A stretch of DNA of 54,396 nucleotides from an uncultured Oscillospiraceae bacterium (lineage in GTDB: Bacteria > Bacillota > Clostridia > Oscillospirales > Oscillospiraceae). The notes under the pieces are model-generated. The model worked only from the letters and a program-made list of their open reading frames with translations. It had not been told where the DNA came from and searched no databases. The stretch is taken from positions 1 to 54,396 of the forward strand of contig CAKTTR010000002.1 in the NCBI GenBank assembly GCA_934615645.1, in the 5' to 3' direction. Both the position numbers and the translations under genes were made by a program. Of the stretch, positions 34,279 through 42,347 are shown one piece after another (position 1 is the first letter of the stretch; each line of letters begins with the position of its first letter).

Positions 34279-35985
34279 TTAGTCTACCAGGAAGTTGGTG
34301 ATCCTGCCGCCGCCGGGCACCATCGGGCGCACCATCTCGTCCATCTCAATGGCGCAGTCGATGAGATAGCCGTGGCCGCAGTGCAGAGCTTCCGTCAGCG
34401 CCTGCTCCAGCTCCGCGACATTCTGCACCCGCCTGCCGGACAGGCCGTATGCCTCCGCCAGCTTGACGAAATCCGGGCCGCGGTCCAGCGTCGTCTGGGA
34501 GTAGTGGCCGTTGTAGATCAAGGTCTGCCACTGGCGGACCATGCCCAGCGTCTTATTATTATAAATGATGGTGATGATGGGCAGCTTGTAGTACTGCTCC
34601 GTCGCCAGCTCATTGCAGTTCATCCGGAAGCTTCCGTCGCCGGTGATGTGGACGACGGTCTTTTCCGGGTTGCCGACCTTTGCGCCGATGGCGGCGCCCA
34701 GACCGAAGCCCATGGTGCCGAAGCCGCCGGACGTCAGCAGCTGACCGGGGTAGTCATAGTGGAAATGCTGCGCGACCCACATCTGATGCTGCCCGACGTC
34801 CGTCGCTACGACAGTATCCATCGGACACAGGCGGGCAATGGCATCGGAGATCTGCTTCGGCGTCAGCGTGTCGCTGGCCTCGTCGTACTCCGTCTCCGTT
34901 TTAAAGGAGAAGACATAGCGCTTCCAGTCGCCGTGATGCTGCTGGGTCAGCCGCTCGTTCAAAAGCTGCAGGACCCGCTTGGCGTCGCCGATGATATGAT
35001 GGTCCGTCTGGACATTCTTGTTAATCTCTGCCCGGTCAATATCGATCTGGACGATCCTTGCCTGGCTGGCAAAGCTCTTCGGGTCCAGCGCGACCCGGTC
35101 GGAGAACCTGCAGCCGACGGCGATCAGCAGATCGCAGCTGTCGCAGGCGATATTCGAGGCCTGCGTCCCGTGCATCCCGATCATGCCCGTTGTCAGCGGA
35201 TTGCGGCCCCGGAAGCCACCGGCACCCATCAGGGTAATGGCGACCGGCGCGTCCATCTTCTCGGCAAACTCGGTAAACTCCCGGTCTGCCCGGCCGCGGA
35301 CAACGCCCCCGCCGCAGATCAGCAGCGGCTTTTCCGCCTGGCGGATCATATCCACCAGAATCTGCACATCGCCGAGGTCCGGCTCCGGCAGCTTCAATTC
35401 ATGGGAGGCCCGGCGGATCAGCGCGCCCAGGCGGCCCTGGCTCGCGTGCTCCTCCCGGGGCAGCGGCGTGAATTCCGCCGTCTCTGCAGTGGCATTTTTT
35501 ACAATGTCGATCAAAACCGGACCCGGACGGCCGCCCCGGGCGACGGCGAACGCCTCCCGGACGATATCCGCCATCTCTGCCGCCGAATGCACCATAAAAT
35601 TGCATTTGGTGATCGGCATCGTGATACCGGTGATATCGACCTCCTGGAAGGAATCCTTGCCAATGAGGTTTTCCGTCACGTTGCAGGTGATAAAGACGGT
35701 GGGGGAGCTGTCCATATACGCGGTGGCAATCCCCGTCGTCAGATTCGTACAGCCGGGGCCGGATGTTGCGAAGCACACGCCGACCTTGCCGGTGGACCGG
35801 GCATAGCCGTCCGCCGCGTGGGACGCGCCCTGCTCATGGGCCGTCAGAATATGCTTGATCTTCCCCTCATAGTTGTATAACTCGTCGTAGACATTCAAAA
35901 TCGTGCCGCCGGGGTAACCAAAAACCGTATCCACATCCTGCTCCAGCAGGCATTCCAAAAGAATTTTTGCACCAGTCATCTGCAT
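34279..35985 (-). CDS. ilvB: Acetolactate synthase large (catalytic) subunit
   Basis: The 568-residue thiamine-diphosphate enzyme condenses pyruvate with pyruvate or 2-oxobutanoate. VDTVFGYPGGTILNVYDEL holds the start of the Pyr domain with the catalytic Glu in LTAHEQGASHAADGYAR, and the ThDP motif is ITGDGSFRMNCNELATEQYYKLP near 440. The ATG at 35985 was chosen because AAGGAG lies upstream; an open frame upstream would run into the T-box leader. It is the first gene of the operon. Confidence 0.97.
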   Translation of the reverse strand: MQMTGAKILLECLLEQDVDTVFGYPGGTILNVYDELYNYEGKIKHILTAHEQGASHAADGYARSTGKVGVCFATSGPGCTNLTTGIATAYMDSSPTVFITCNVTENLIGKDSFQEVDITGITMPITKCNFMVHSAAEMADIVREAFAVARGGRPGPVLIDIVKNATAETAEFTPLPREEHASQGRLGALIRRASHELKLPEPDLGDVQILVDMIRQAEKPLLICGGGVVRGRADREFTEFAEKMDAPVAITLMGAGGFRGRNPLTTGMIGMHGTQASNIACDSCDLLIAVGCRFSDRVALDPKSFASQARIVQIDIDRAEINKNVQTDHHIIGDAKRVLQLLNERLTQQHHGDWKRYVFSFKTETEYDEASDTLTPKQISDAIARLCPMDTVVATDVGQHQMWVAQHFHYDYPGQLLTSGGFGTMGFGLGAAIGAKVGNPEKTVVHITGDGSFRMNCNELATEQYYKLPIITIIYNNKTLGMVRQWQTLIYNGHYSQTTLDRGPDFVKLAEAYGLSGRRVQNVAELEQALTEALHCGHGYLIDCAIEMDEMVRPMVPGGGRITNFLVD

Positions 35986-36054
35986 ACGGCATTTCTCCTT
36001 TCTATGCGTTGCACAGGCGAGGGGCGAAGCGCCCGGGCAGCCGGGATATGTAGC

Positions 36055-36085
36055 AAAAAAGCCCTGAAGCCACACGGCTTCAGGG
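36055..36085 (-). terminator. T-box terminator hairpin
   Basis: CCCTGAAGCC and GGCTTCAGGG (36062-36071 with 36076-36085) form a 10-bp perfect stem, followed on the minus strand by CTTTTTTG. Confidence 0.93.
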
Positions 36086-36335
36086 ACGAATCAATCGCGG
36101 TACCACCCTGATTATCGCATCCCTAAGGACGGACGATCACTCAAATCGGAGCTCCAGCAAGCTCCTAGCCTGTAACGGGGCAACCGTAACACCCTACTCG
36201 GTCTCCCTTTGGGGCGCTCTGCTCAGGAAGCAGACTGCGCATGATCTTCGGCACCGGCTCACAGCGACCGCCGGCTCTCTGAAGCGCTCCAACCAAGGCA
36301 TAATTCCTTCAACGCATTTCTCAATTATTTTCTGC
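36055..36335 (-). promoter_or_regulatory. T-box leader (branched-chain amino acid, likely Ile)
   Basis: The minus strand holds the canonical T-box AGGGTGGTACCGCG (36095-36108). Its flank TCAGGG (36106-36111) can pair with CCCTGA (36080-36085) as the antiterminator, while the same CCCTGA with GAAGCC forms the terminator stem, so the two folds exclude each other. Stem I contains AGAGAGCCGG and GCTGTGAGCCGG, typical distal elements. The likely specifier is AUC (36243-36245) in CCGAAGAUCAU, followed by a purine, meaning isoleucine. The discriminator-pairing base U fits the A73 of Ile, Leu and Val tRNAs. Uncharged tRNA would allow readthrough into ilvB. Confidence 0.93.
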
Positions 36336-36340
36336 ATCAC

Positions 36341-36369
36341 ATCCTACCACACCGTCCCCGTATTGTCAA
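36341..36369 (-). promoter_or_regulatory. Promoter of the ilv-leu operon
   Basis: Minus-strand TTGACA (36364-36369), 17-bp spacer, TAGGAT (36341-36346). Confidence 0.8.
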
Positions 36370-36429
36370 GTCAATTTTTCCGCTTTGGGAATATTTTTTA
36401 CCAGCGGCAGCCCAATGGCCGGGCGCGGG

Positions 36430-36458
36430 TTGTATTTTGCAGCCGAATTTGATACAAT
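36430..36458 (+). promoter_or_regulatory. Promoter for the orphan ABC ATPase
   Basis: TTGTAT (36430-36435), 17-bp spacer, TACAAT (36453-36458), 34 bases before the start. Confidence 0.65.
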
Positions 36459-36492
36459 AGGCCCCGAATCTTGACGGAAATGAGGCAATGGC

Positions 36493-37260
36493 ATGGCGTG
36501 TATCACCCTTCGGCATGTAAATAAATCCTATACCTCCTACAGCACAGAGATCGTGCTCACGGGGCAGGCGAGAGAGAGCCGCACCCGGCAGGTCCTGCAG
36601 GATCTGACGGTGGAATTCCCGGTGGGGCAGCTGACGGTCATCGTCGGCCGCAGCGGCTGCGGCAAGAGTACCCTGCTCAAGCTCCTGGCTGGGACGGAGA
36701 CGCCGGACGACGGCGAATTGATCTTGCCCACCGGCTGGCACAGCGCCATGCTGAGCCCGGACCCGTATGTCATCACCTGGACCAATGTGCAGCGCAACGT
36801 CGCCATGGCCTGCGGCGTCGGCAAAACGCCGGAGGAGCGCTATGAAAAGGCACGGGACTTCGTCCGCCTGGTCGGCCTGGAGGAATATGCGGACCTGACC
36901 CCGATGGAGCTCTCCACCGGCATGAAGCAGCGCCTGGGCCTGGCCCGGGTCCTGGCCAGCCAGGCAGAGCTGCTGCTGATGGACGAGCCCTTTGCCTCCC
37001 TGGACTTTCTCACCCGGGGCGAGCTGCAGCGGCAGTTGCTGGCGATCCAGGAAAAGATGCCCCGGACGATCGTCCTGGTCACGCATCAGCTGGAGGAAGC
37101 GCTTTTGCTGGGGCAGCGGATCATCGTCATGCACCCGGACAGCAGCATCCGGGAATATGACCTGACCGGGATGGCCTACCCCCGGGACCTGGAGTCCCCC
37201 CAGCTGCGGCTACTAAAACAGGAGATCACAGACGAGTGCAAAAAGCCCTCGGCCCGGTGA
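36493..37260 (+). CDS. ABC transporter ATP-binding protein, nitrate/sulfonate-like, orphan
   Basis: The 255-residue ATPase has Walker A VGRSGCGKSTLL near residue 52, Q-loop region, signature LSTGMKQRLGLARVLA near 139 (a variant of LSGGQ), Walker B LLLMDEPFASLD and the switch VTHQLEEAL. This resembles the SsuB/TauB group. The N-terminus has an insertion (TGQARESRTRQ) between the first two strands. No permease or binding protein is adjacent: ilvB is divergent and uraA convergent. It may serve a distant importer. Confidence 0.9.
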   Translation: MACITLRHVNKSYTSYSTEIVLTGQARESRTRQVLQDLTVEFPVGQLTVIVGRSGCGKSTLLKLLAGTETPDDGELILPTGWHSAMLSPDPYVITWTNVQRNVAMACGVGKTPEERYEKARDFVRLVGLEEYADLTPMELSTGMKQRLGLARVLASQAELLLMDEPFASLDFLTRGELQRQLLAIQEKMPRTIVLVTHQLEEALLLGQRIIVMHPDSSIREYDLTGMAYPRDLESPQLRLLKQEITDECKKPSAR

Positions 37261-37283
37261 CCTAGCCTTTCTTAAATACAAAC

Positions 37284-37314
37284 GACCGGCTGACTGCATT
37301 GCAGTCAGCCGGTC
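37284..37314. terminator. Bidirectional terminator
   Basis: A perfect stem of 14-15 bp (37284-37298 with 37300-37314) lies between the convergent ABC ATPase and permease genes, followed by CTCTTTG on the plus strand and preceded by TTTCTTAAATACAAA. Confidence 0.75.
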
Positions 37315-37331
37315 CTCTTTGCTCTATTCTA

Positions 37332-38666
37332 TTATTCTGCAGCCTTTGCTTTGCGGGAAAGCATCGTGTTTACCAGGATGCCGAGGATCAGCGCGCAGGC
37401 AACGGTACGGATGGTGACCGCGCCGAAGCTGACCGTCATCCCGCCGACACCGGTGATGAAAATGACCGAAGCCGTGAAGAGATTCTGGTTCGTATTGAGG
37501 TCCACCCCCTGCAGCATTTTAAAGCCGGAGACGGAGATAAACCCATACAGCGCCACGCAGACGCCGCCCATTACGCAGGCGGGGATCGTTTGCAGGAAGG
37601 CCATCAGCGGGCTGACGAACGAAATAATGACGCACAGTGCCGCCGCGCCCCAGATGCTGACCGTCGACGCGTTGCGGGTGATGGCCACGCAGGCGATGGA
37701 CTCGCCGTAGGTCGTGTTCGGGCAGCCGCCGAAGAAGGCGCCGACTGCCGAGCCGATGCCGTCGCCCAGCAAAGTCCGGGTCAGGCCGGGCTTTTCCAGC
37801 AGGTCCACGCCAATAATAGCGGAGAGGTTTTTATGGTCGGCCAAGTGCTCGGCAAAGACAACGAACGCGACCGGGACATACGCCGTGACCAGGGTCAGGA
37901 TGTAGGTGCTGTCGATCTGCTTCCAGCCGTCAGCTGCCTTCAGGAAGGTGAAATCGGGCACAGCAAATACGCCGCAGTTCTGGAACGCGCTGTAGTCGAT
38001 GACCAGCAGAGAATCCATCCCCGACGCCTTACCGATCAGATAGAAGACCGTTGCCGCCAGATATCCGGCCAGGATGCCGATGATAAAGGGGATCAGCTGC
38101 AGCATCTTCTTGCCATAGGTCGAGACGAGCATCGTGACCCCCAGGGCGATCAGGCCGCAGACCAGGCCGATCAGCGGGGAGCCGGTCGCACCGCCGCTGT
38201 TGAGATCGCCCACCGCGTTGCCTGCCAGGGACAGACCAATGATTGCGACCGTCGGGCCAATGACGACCGGCGGCATCAGCTTATTGATCCACGCCACGCC
38301 CCAGAGCTTGACAATGATGGCAAGCAGGACATAGACCACGCCCGCCATGACGGCGCCGAGGATCAGCCCAGCGTAGCCCGCCTGCATGGAGACCGCACCG
38401 GCAAAGGCCGAAAGCATCGGCCCGATAAAGGCAAACGACGAGCCCAGGAACACCGGGCTGCTGCTCTTGGTAAAGAGCAGATAGACGACAGAGCCAACGC
38501 CCGCGCCGAACAGCGCCGCGGAAGCCGTCATCTCCGTGCCGCAGGCGTTGTTGATAACAGCAGGCACGGCGATCGTCGCCGCCATGATTGCCAACAGCTG
38601 CTGAATGGCAAACAGGACGACCTGTCCAAACCGGGGCTTATCTTTAATATTGTAGATCAGGTCCAT
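37332..38666 (-). CDS. uraA: Uracil/xanthine permease (NCS2 family)
   Basis: The 444-residue membrane protein opens MDLIYNIKDKPRFGQVVLFAIQQLLAIMAATIAVP, closely resembling UraA/PyrP uracil permeases. The NCS2 block NTTYGESIACVAITRNAS near residue 320 and QAGYAGLILGAVMAGVVY are present; about 14 hydrophobic segments are visible. The likely substrate is uracil with proton symport, though xanthine cannot be excluded. No pyrimidine genes or PyrR-like leader are visible nearby. Confidence 0.9.
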   Translation of the reverse strand: MDLIYNIKDKPRFGQVVLFAIQQLLAIMAATIAVPAVINNACGTEMTASAALFGAGVGSVVYLLFTKSSSPVFLGSSFAFIGPMLSAFAGAVSMQAGYAGLILGAVMAGVVYVLLAIIVKLWGVAWINKLMPPVVIGPTVAIIGLSLAGNAVGDLNSGGATGSPLIGLVCGLIALGVTMLVSTYGKKMLQLIPFIIGILAGYLAATVFYLIGKASGMDSLLVIDYSAFQNCGVFAVPDFTFLKAADGWKQIDSTYILTLVTAYVPVAFVVFAEHLADHKNLSAIIGVDLLEKPGLTRTLLGDGIGSAVGAFFGGCPNTTYGESIACVAITRNASTVSIWGAAALCVIISFVSPLMAFLQTIPACVMGGVCVALYGFISVSGFKMLQGVDLNTNQNLFTASVIFITGVGGMTVSFGAVTIRTVACALILGILVNTMLSRKAKAAE

Positions 38667-38726
38667 TTTTCTCTCCTTATTTTCTATTTCTCTTCTCTTT
38701 CTGCGCCTGCGCGGATGGCAGGCATG

Positions 38727-38762
38727 ACAAAAGCAGCCGCCGCAACGATGCGGCAGCTGCTT
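38727..38762 (-). terminator. Terminator of the infC-rpmI-rplT operon
   Basis: AAGCAGC-C-GCCGC (38731-38743) pairs with GCGGC-A-GCTGCTT (38750-38762), one mismatch, followed on the minus strand by TTTTGTC. Confidence 0.8.
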
Positions 38763-38773
38763 AAATCATTGAA

Positions 38774-39127
38774 TTACAGCGCTTTCTTTGCAACTTCAAC
38801 CAGAGCCGCAAAAGCCGGTGCATCGTTGATGGCCATCTCGGAGAGGGTCTTCCGGTTCATCTCCACGCCAGCCTTTTTCAGGCCGTTCATGAAACGGGAG
38901 TAATTGATACCGTAGGGTGCAACAGCGGCGGAGATTCTCGTGATCCACAGGCGGCGGAAATCTCTCTTCTTCAGCTTACGGCCCGTATAGGCATATACGC
39001 CGGACTTCTTAACGGCCTGCTTGGCCATTTTAAAGTGGGTGCTCTTGGAACCCCAATAGGACTTCGCCAGCTTCAGGGTTTTATTTCTTCTTTTGCGCGT
39101 CATCATTGCGCCTTTTACTCTTGCCAT
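38774..39127 (-). CDS. rplT: 50S ribosomal protein L20
   Basis: The 117-residue basic protein opens ARVKGAMMTRKRRNKTLKLAKSYWGSKS and has RDFRRLWITRISAA near residue 55, the L20 signature. L20 is an assembly protein and, in Firmicutes, represses its own operon through the infC leader. It lies 22 bp after rpmI. Confidence 0.98.
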   Translation of the reverse strand: MARVKGAMMTRKRRNKTLKLAKSYWGSKSTHFKMAKQAVKKSGVYAYTGRKLKKRDFRRLWITRISAAVAPYGINYSRFMNGLKKAGVEMNRKTLSEMAINDAPAFAALVEVAKKAL

Positions 39128-39149
39128 TCCAATATCCTCCTATTCCGGC

Positions 39150-39347
39150 TTATTTGTAGGGAATCATCTTTTTGATGGCTTCCTGGTTGGTGACGTCTGC
39201 ATAAGTCGTGCTTCTCAGACGGCGGCCGCGCTTGGTGTCTTTCTTCGTGAGGATATGGCTCTTGAAAGCGTGCGCTCTCTTGACTTTCCCGGACTTGGTC
39301 AGGTTAAATCTTTTTTTCGCACCGCTGTGCGTCTTCAGTTTCGGCAT
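39150..39347 (-). CDS. rpmI: 50S ribosomal protein L35
   Basis: The 65-residue protein opens PKLKTHSGAKKRFNLTKSGKVKRAHAFKSH, the L35 signature, and has the normal length. It sits between infC and rplT as in nearly all bacteria. Confidence 0.98.
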   Translation of the reverse strand: MPKLKTHSGAKKRFNLTKSGKVKRAHAFKSHILTKKDTKRGRRLRSTTYADVTNQEAIKKMIPYK

Positions 39348-39385
39348 ATTGTTTCTCCTTCCGTATTATAAAAACTCTGGGGCCT

Positions 39386-39901
39386 TTACTGCTTCTTCGG
39401 CGACAGGAACATCGACATATGACGCCCGTCCAGCTTGGGATTCTTTTCCACGTTGGCAAGCTCTGCGCAATCCTGGCCGAATTTCACCAGCAACTGCTCC
39501 CCGATATTGGTATGAGCCATTTCACGCCCGCGGAAACGGACTGTGACCTTGACCCGGTTACCGTCCTTCAGGAACTTCATCGCATTTTTGACCTTGACAT
39601 TGAAATCATTGGTGTCGATCCCGGGAGACATGCGGATCTCCTTGATTTCGACCACGTGCTGGTTTTTCTTGGCTTCCTTTTCCTTCTTCATCTGCTCGAA
39701 GCGGAATTTGCCATAGTCCATGATCTTGCAGACCGGCGGGAGCGCATTGGGAGAGATTTTTACCAGATCATAATCTTGCTCTTCCGCCTGCTTAAGCGCA
39801 TCGGCAGCAGACATAATCCCAAGCATCGTGCCATCGGGGCCGATGACTCTGACCTCTTTGTCCCGAATTTCTTCGTTGAGCTGATGGTCTAATTTAGCGA
39901 T
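39386..39901 (-). CDS. infC: Translation initiation factor IF-3, non-canonical AUC start
   Basis: The 171-residue factor has the N-domain LNEEIRDKEVRVIGPDGTMLGIMS and the C-domain from KEIRMSPGIDTNDFNVKVKNAMKFLKDG. It prevents premature subunit joining and proofreads start codons. The only start compatible with GGAGG at normal spacing (8 bases) and with IF-3 length is ATC at 39901; a GTG closer upstream overlaps the ribosome site itself. Non-AUG starts in infC are a known autoregulatory device, because IF-3 rejects them. Confidence 0.93.
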   Translation of the reverse strand: MAKLDHQLNEEIRDKEVRVIGPDGTMLGIMSAADALKQAEEQDYDLVKISPNALPPVCKIMDYGKFRFEQMKKEKEAKKNQHVVEIKEIRMSPGIDTNDFNVKVKNAMKFLKDGNRVKVTVRFRGREMAHTNIGEQLLVKFGQDCAELANVEKNPKLDGRHMSMFLSPKKQ

Positions 39902-39925
39902 GGTAAGCACCTCCAAAACAAAATA

Positions 39926-40050
39926 CAAAAAATGCGGATGCCACACTGCACCCGCACACAAAAAGCCGGGCGCCGTGGCCCAGACTGCTTTGTTGACCTC
40001 TTCGTGTGACACTGGAGGTGAGGTGCTGCTGCTCCTTCTTCCTTTTAGCC
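39926..40050 (-). promoter_or_regulatory. infC leader with attenuator (L20-leader-like)
   Basis: The 150-base leader of infC ends in an intrinsic terminator: GCGGGTGC/GCATCCGC (39948-39955 with 39934-39941) followed by ATTTTTTG on the transcribed strand, about 25 bases before the infC ribosome site. Upstream lie further pairable segments (GGGCCACGGCGCCC). This matches the arrangement of L20-controlled leaders; whether L20 binds here is inferred. Confidence 0.65.
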
Positions 40051-40055
40051 TGATT

Positions 40056-40084
40056 ACTATACCACGGAGCCAGGCGGTTGTCAA
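40056..40084 (-). promoter_or_regulatory. Promoter of infC-rpmI-rplT
   Basis: Minus-strand perfect TTGACA (40079-40084), 17-bp spacer, TATAGT (40056-40061). Confidence 0.8.
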
Positions 40085-40103
40085 CAGGTATTTCCCGTTT
40101 TTT

Positions 40104-40589
40104 TCATGCAGGCGGCATAAAAATCGGCAGCGGCGGCGCCTCCAGCGTAAAAAGGACCAACGCACAGCCATACAGCCCCGCAAGCATCAGCAGCTCCCCC
40201 AGCCGCCGTTCCAGCCGCCGGGCGCTGCTCCAGCGGAAGGCCGCCCAAAAGCCGCCGCAGACCGTCCCGGCGTAAAGGCCGATATCCAGCGCCAGGCCGT
40301 GCAGCCCAAAGCCTGCCGCGGCGAGATAATAGACCGCGCACAATGCCGCCGGCATTGCCAGCAGGGCAGCCAGGAAAGCGCTCCAGACCCGCCGCTCGCC
40401 CCAACGGCGGCCCAACGCCAGCGCCGCCGGGATGACCGGCCAGAACAGCAGCTTCAAATGCTCCCAAACGCTCTCATTGACCGGGGCAAACAGCCCCACC
40501 AGAAAATGCGGGCACCAATCATACAAAAAATGCCAGGCGCAGCCCAGACAGACCGTCGCCGCAGCCGCGGCGGCAAACCATTTTTTCAT
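40104..40589 (-). CDS. DUF6512-like integral membrane protein
   Basis: The 161-residue protein is very hydrophobic, with five or six helices. The segment HFLYDWCPHFLVGLFAPVNESVWEHLKLLFWP near residue 22 is a strong motif shared by small clostridial membrane proteins annotated DUF6512; its function is unknown. The ATG at 40589 fits GGGAGG seven bases upstream. It lies between infC and an ACT-domain gene, both on the same strand. Confidence 0.75.
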   Translation of the reverse strand: MKKWFAAAAAATVCLGCAWHFLYDWCPHFLVGLFAPVNESVWEHLKLLFWPVIPAALALGRRWGERRVWSAFLAALLAMPAALCAVYYLAAAGFGLHGLALDIGLYAGTVCGGFWAAFRWSSARRLERRLGELLMLAGLYGCALVLFTLEAPPLPIFMPPA

Positions 40590-40636
40590 AAACAACCCTC
40601 CCTGCCATACATTTATGACGAGGGAGGGAAATTATG

Positions 40637-41077
40637 CTAGCCCGCCAGAATATCCGCCCGGACGACGCCTGACTGCTCGCTGATCTTTCGCAGCAGCTCC
40701 TCCACCGGGCAGTGCAGGCCCATTGTCTCGGAGGAGATCGTCACGCTGGCGCAGTCGTTGGTCGGAATAGTCTGGTTGATGGTAAGTATATTTGCGCCGC
40801 ATTGGGCAAAAATGGTAAGTATCGACGACAGCAGGCCCGGCATATCCCGCAGGATCATCTGGAACGTAATGATCCTGCCTGCCATCATATTTTGAAAGGG
40901 GAAGATGGAGTCCCGGTATTTATAAAACGCGCTGCGGGAGATATCCATCATCTTCGCCGCGTCGTGCACCGTGGAGACCTCGCCGGTCTGGAGCATCCGC
41001 TTGGCCTCGGCCACCTTGAGAAAGATCTCCGGCAGCGCGGCGGCCTCTACCAGATAGTATTTTGGCTGCTGCGCCAT
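40637..41077 (-). CDS. ACT domain-containing protein (PheB-like, UPF0735)
   Basis: The 146-residue protein has an N-terminal helix-turn-helix-like part (RMLQTGEVSTVHDAAKMMDISRSAFYKYRDSIFPF) and a C-terminal ACT domain (ITFQMILRDMPGLLSSILTIFAQCGANILTINQTIP). This layout is that of the UPF0735/PheB family, thought to sense an amino acid, perhaps an aromatic one. Ligand and target are not known. It is transcribed from its own promoter divergently from the YtvI-like permease. Confidence 0.88.
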   Translation of the reverse strand: MAQQPKYYLVEAAALPEIFLKVAEAKRMLQTGEVSTVHDAAKMMDISRSAFYKYRDSIFPFQNMMAGRIITFQMILRDMPGLLSSILTIFAQCGANILTINQTIPTNDCASVTISSETMGLHCPVEELLRKISEQSGVVRADILAG

Positions 41078-41130
41078 ACTGTCCCCTCCAGTGTCGTTGT
41101 AACAAAATCATGTGTTTTTCCACGCGATAC

Positions 41131-41159
41131 ATCATACCACAGTCCCCGGCAAAAAGCAA
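41131..41159 (-). promoter_or_regulatory. Promoter for the ACT-domain gene
   Basis: Minus-strand TTGCTT (41154-41159), 17-bp spacer, TATGAT (41131-41136). Confidence 0.6.
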
Positions 41160-41189
41160 CAAGAAAAACCGGAAGAAAGGAGTCATGTG

Positions 41190-42266
41190 ATGGCAGAGCG
41201 GCATTTTCTCAAGACGATCGGGACGATCCTAGCGGCAGTCGCCCTGGTCTGGGTCCTGGCAGCCTTCGGGCTGGGGGTCCTGCTGCCGTTTTTGCTGGGC
41301 TATCTGGCGGCGCGGCTGGCGGAGCCGTTGGTCCGCCGCTTATCTGCCAATGGGCGGCTGCCCCGCTGGGCCTGCAGCGGGCTGTGCGTCAGCGGCGTTC
41401 TGCTTGTTCTCGGCCTGCTGCTGTATGGGCTGGGGCGGGTGCTGTTTTCCGAAGCGGCCGCCTTCTCCCGGCAGGCGCCGCAGCTGCTGCGGTCGCTGGC
41501 GGGGCCGACGCAGCAGCTGCGCGCCTGGCTCGAGCAGCTGGCAGACCGCGCGCCCGATGGCCTGGGTCCGGCGCTGCAGGGCTGGGTCGCGCGGCTGTTC
41601 ACCGGCGGCAGCCTTTTAGCGGAGAAGGGCTCGGAGGCTATTTTGACCGCCGCCTCCGGCTTGATCGGCGCGCTGCCGGACCTGCTGCTGTTCGCTGTCA
41701 CGGCAGTCCTGGCCAGCTTTATGATCTCCGCTCAGCTCCCGGCGCTGCGGCAGGCCGTCCTGCGTCTGCTGCCGAAAAAATGGCACGCCCAATACAGCGC
41801 CTGCCTGCAGCGGCTGAAAAGTGCCCTGGGCGGCTGGTTCCGGGCCCAGCTCAAGCTCATGGGCGTGACCTTCGGCATTCTGACCGCCGGGTTTCTCCTG
41901 CTGGGCGTCGACTTCCCACTGCTGTTTGCCGGGCTGACCTGCCTGATCGACGCGCTGCCCGTCTTCGGGACGGGGACGGTGCTGATCCCGTGGGCCATCG
42001 TCTGCTTTCTGCGCCGGGAGACCTATCGGGCTGTGGGCCTGCTGGTGCTCTACGCCGTAGCGGCGTTGACCCGGACTAGCCTGGAGCCCCGGCTCGTCGG
42101 CAAGCAGCTGGGGCTGAACCCCCTGCTGACGCTGCTTGCTATGTACGCCGGGTTCCGCCTGTGCGGCGTCCCGGGGATGATTCTCTTTCCCATCGCCGCC
42201 ATTGTCCTGCGGCAGCTTCTGGAGTTGGTGGAGCGAAATCCGCTCCCACCCAAGCGCCCGGGGTAG
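41190..42266 (+). CDS. AI-2E family transporter, sporulation protein YtvI-like
   Basis: The 358-residue membrane protein has the AI-2E/PerM layout: two N-terminal helices, a long soluble part (residues 70-150), then helices with FGILTAGFLLLGVDFPLLFAGLTCLIDALPVFGTGTVLIPWAI and PRLVGKQLGLNPLLTLLAMYAGFRLCGVPG near the end. The closest Firmicutes type is YtvI, expressed in sporulation. Transport substrate is unknown. The ATG at 41190 follows AAAGGAG by seven bases; a GTG directly before it is less well spaced. Confidence 0.85.
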   Translation: MAERHFLKTIGTILAAVALVWVLAAFGLGVLLPFLLGYLAARLAEPLVRRLSANGRLPRWACSGLCVSGVLLVLGLLLYGLGRVLFSEAAAFSRQAPQLLRSLAGPTQQLRAWLEQLADRAPDGLGPALQGWVARLFTGGSLLAEKGSEAILTAASGLIGALPDLLLFAVTAVLASFMISAQLPALRQAVLRLLPKKWHAQYSACLQRLKSALGGWFRAQLKLMGVTFGILTAGFLLLGVDFPLLFAGLTCLIDALPVFGTGTVLIPWAIVCFLRRETYRAVGLLVLYAVAALTRTSLEPRLVGKQLGLNPLLTLLAMYAGFRLCGVPGMILFPIAAIVLRQLLELVERNPLPPKRPG

Positions 42267-42273
42267 GCAGGTC

Positions 42274-42302
42274 TTGTTTTTTCCCCGCGCACCAGCTACA
42301 AT
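42274..42302 (+). promoter_or_regulatory. Promoter for RluA-family gene
   Basis: TTGTTT (42274-42279), 17-bp spacer, TACAAT (42297-42302), closely similar to the rimM promoter. Confidence 0.65.
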
Positions 42303-42347
42303 AGGGGCAGAACGGCGGCGCAAACGCCGGATGGGGAGGGGCCTACC

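Noticed and set aside
38667..38773. PyrR-type leader for the uracil permease
   Set aside because: The short upstream region shows only the rplT terminator and no PyrR-binding sequence.
39902..40183. ATG-started, 94-residue longer IF-3
   Set aside because: The extension would translate the attenuator leader and promoter and is not IF-3-like.
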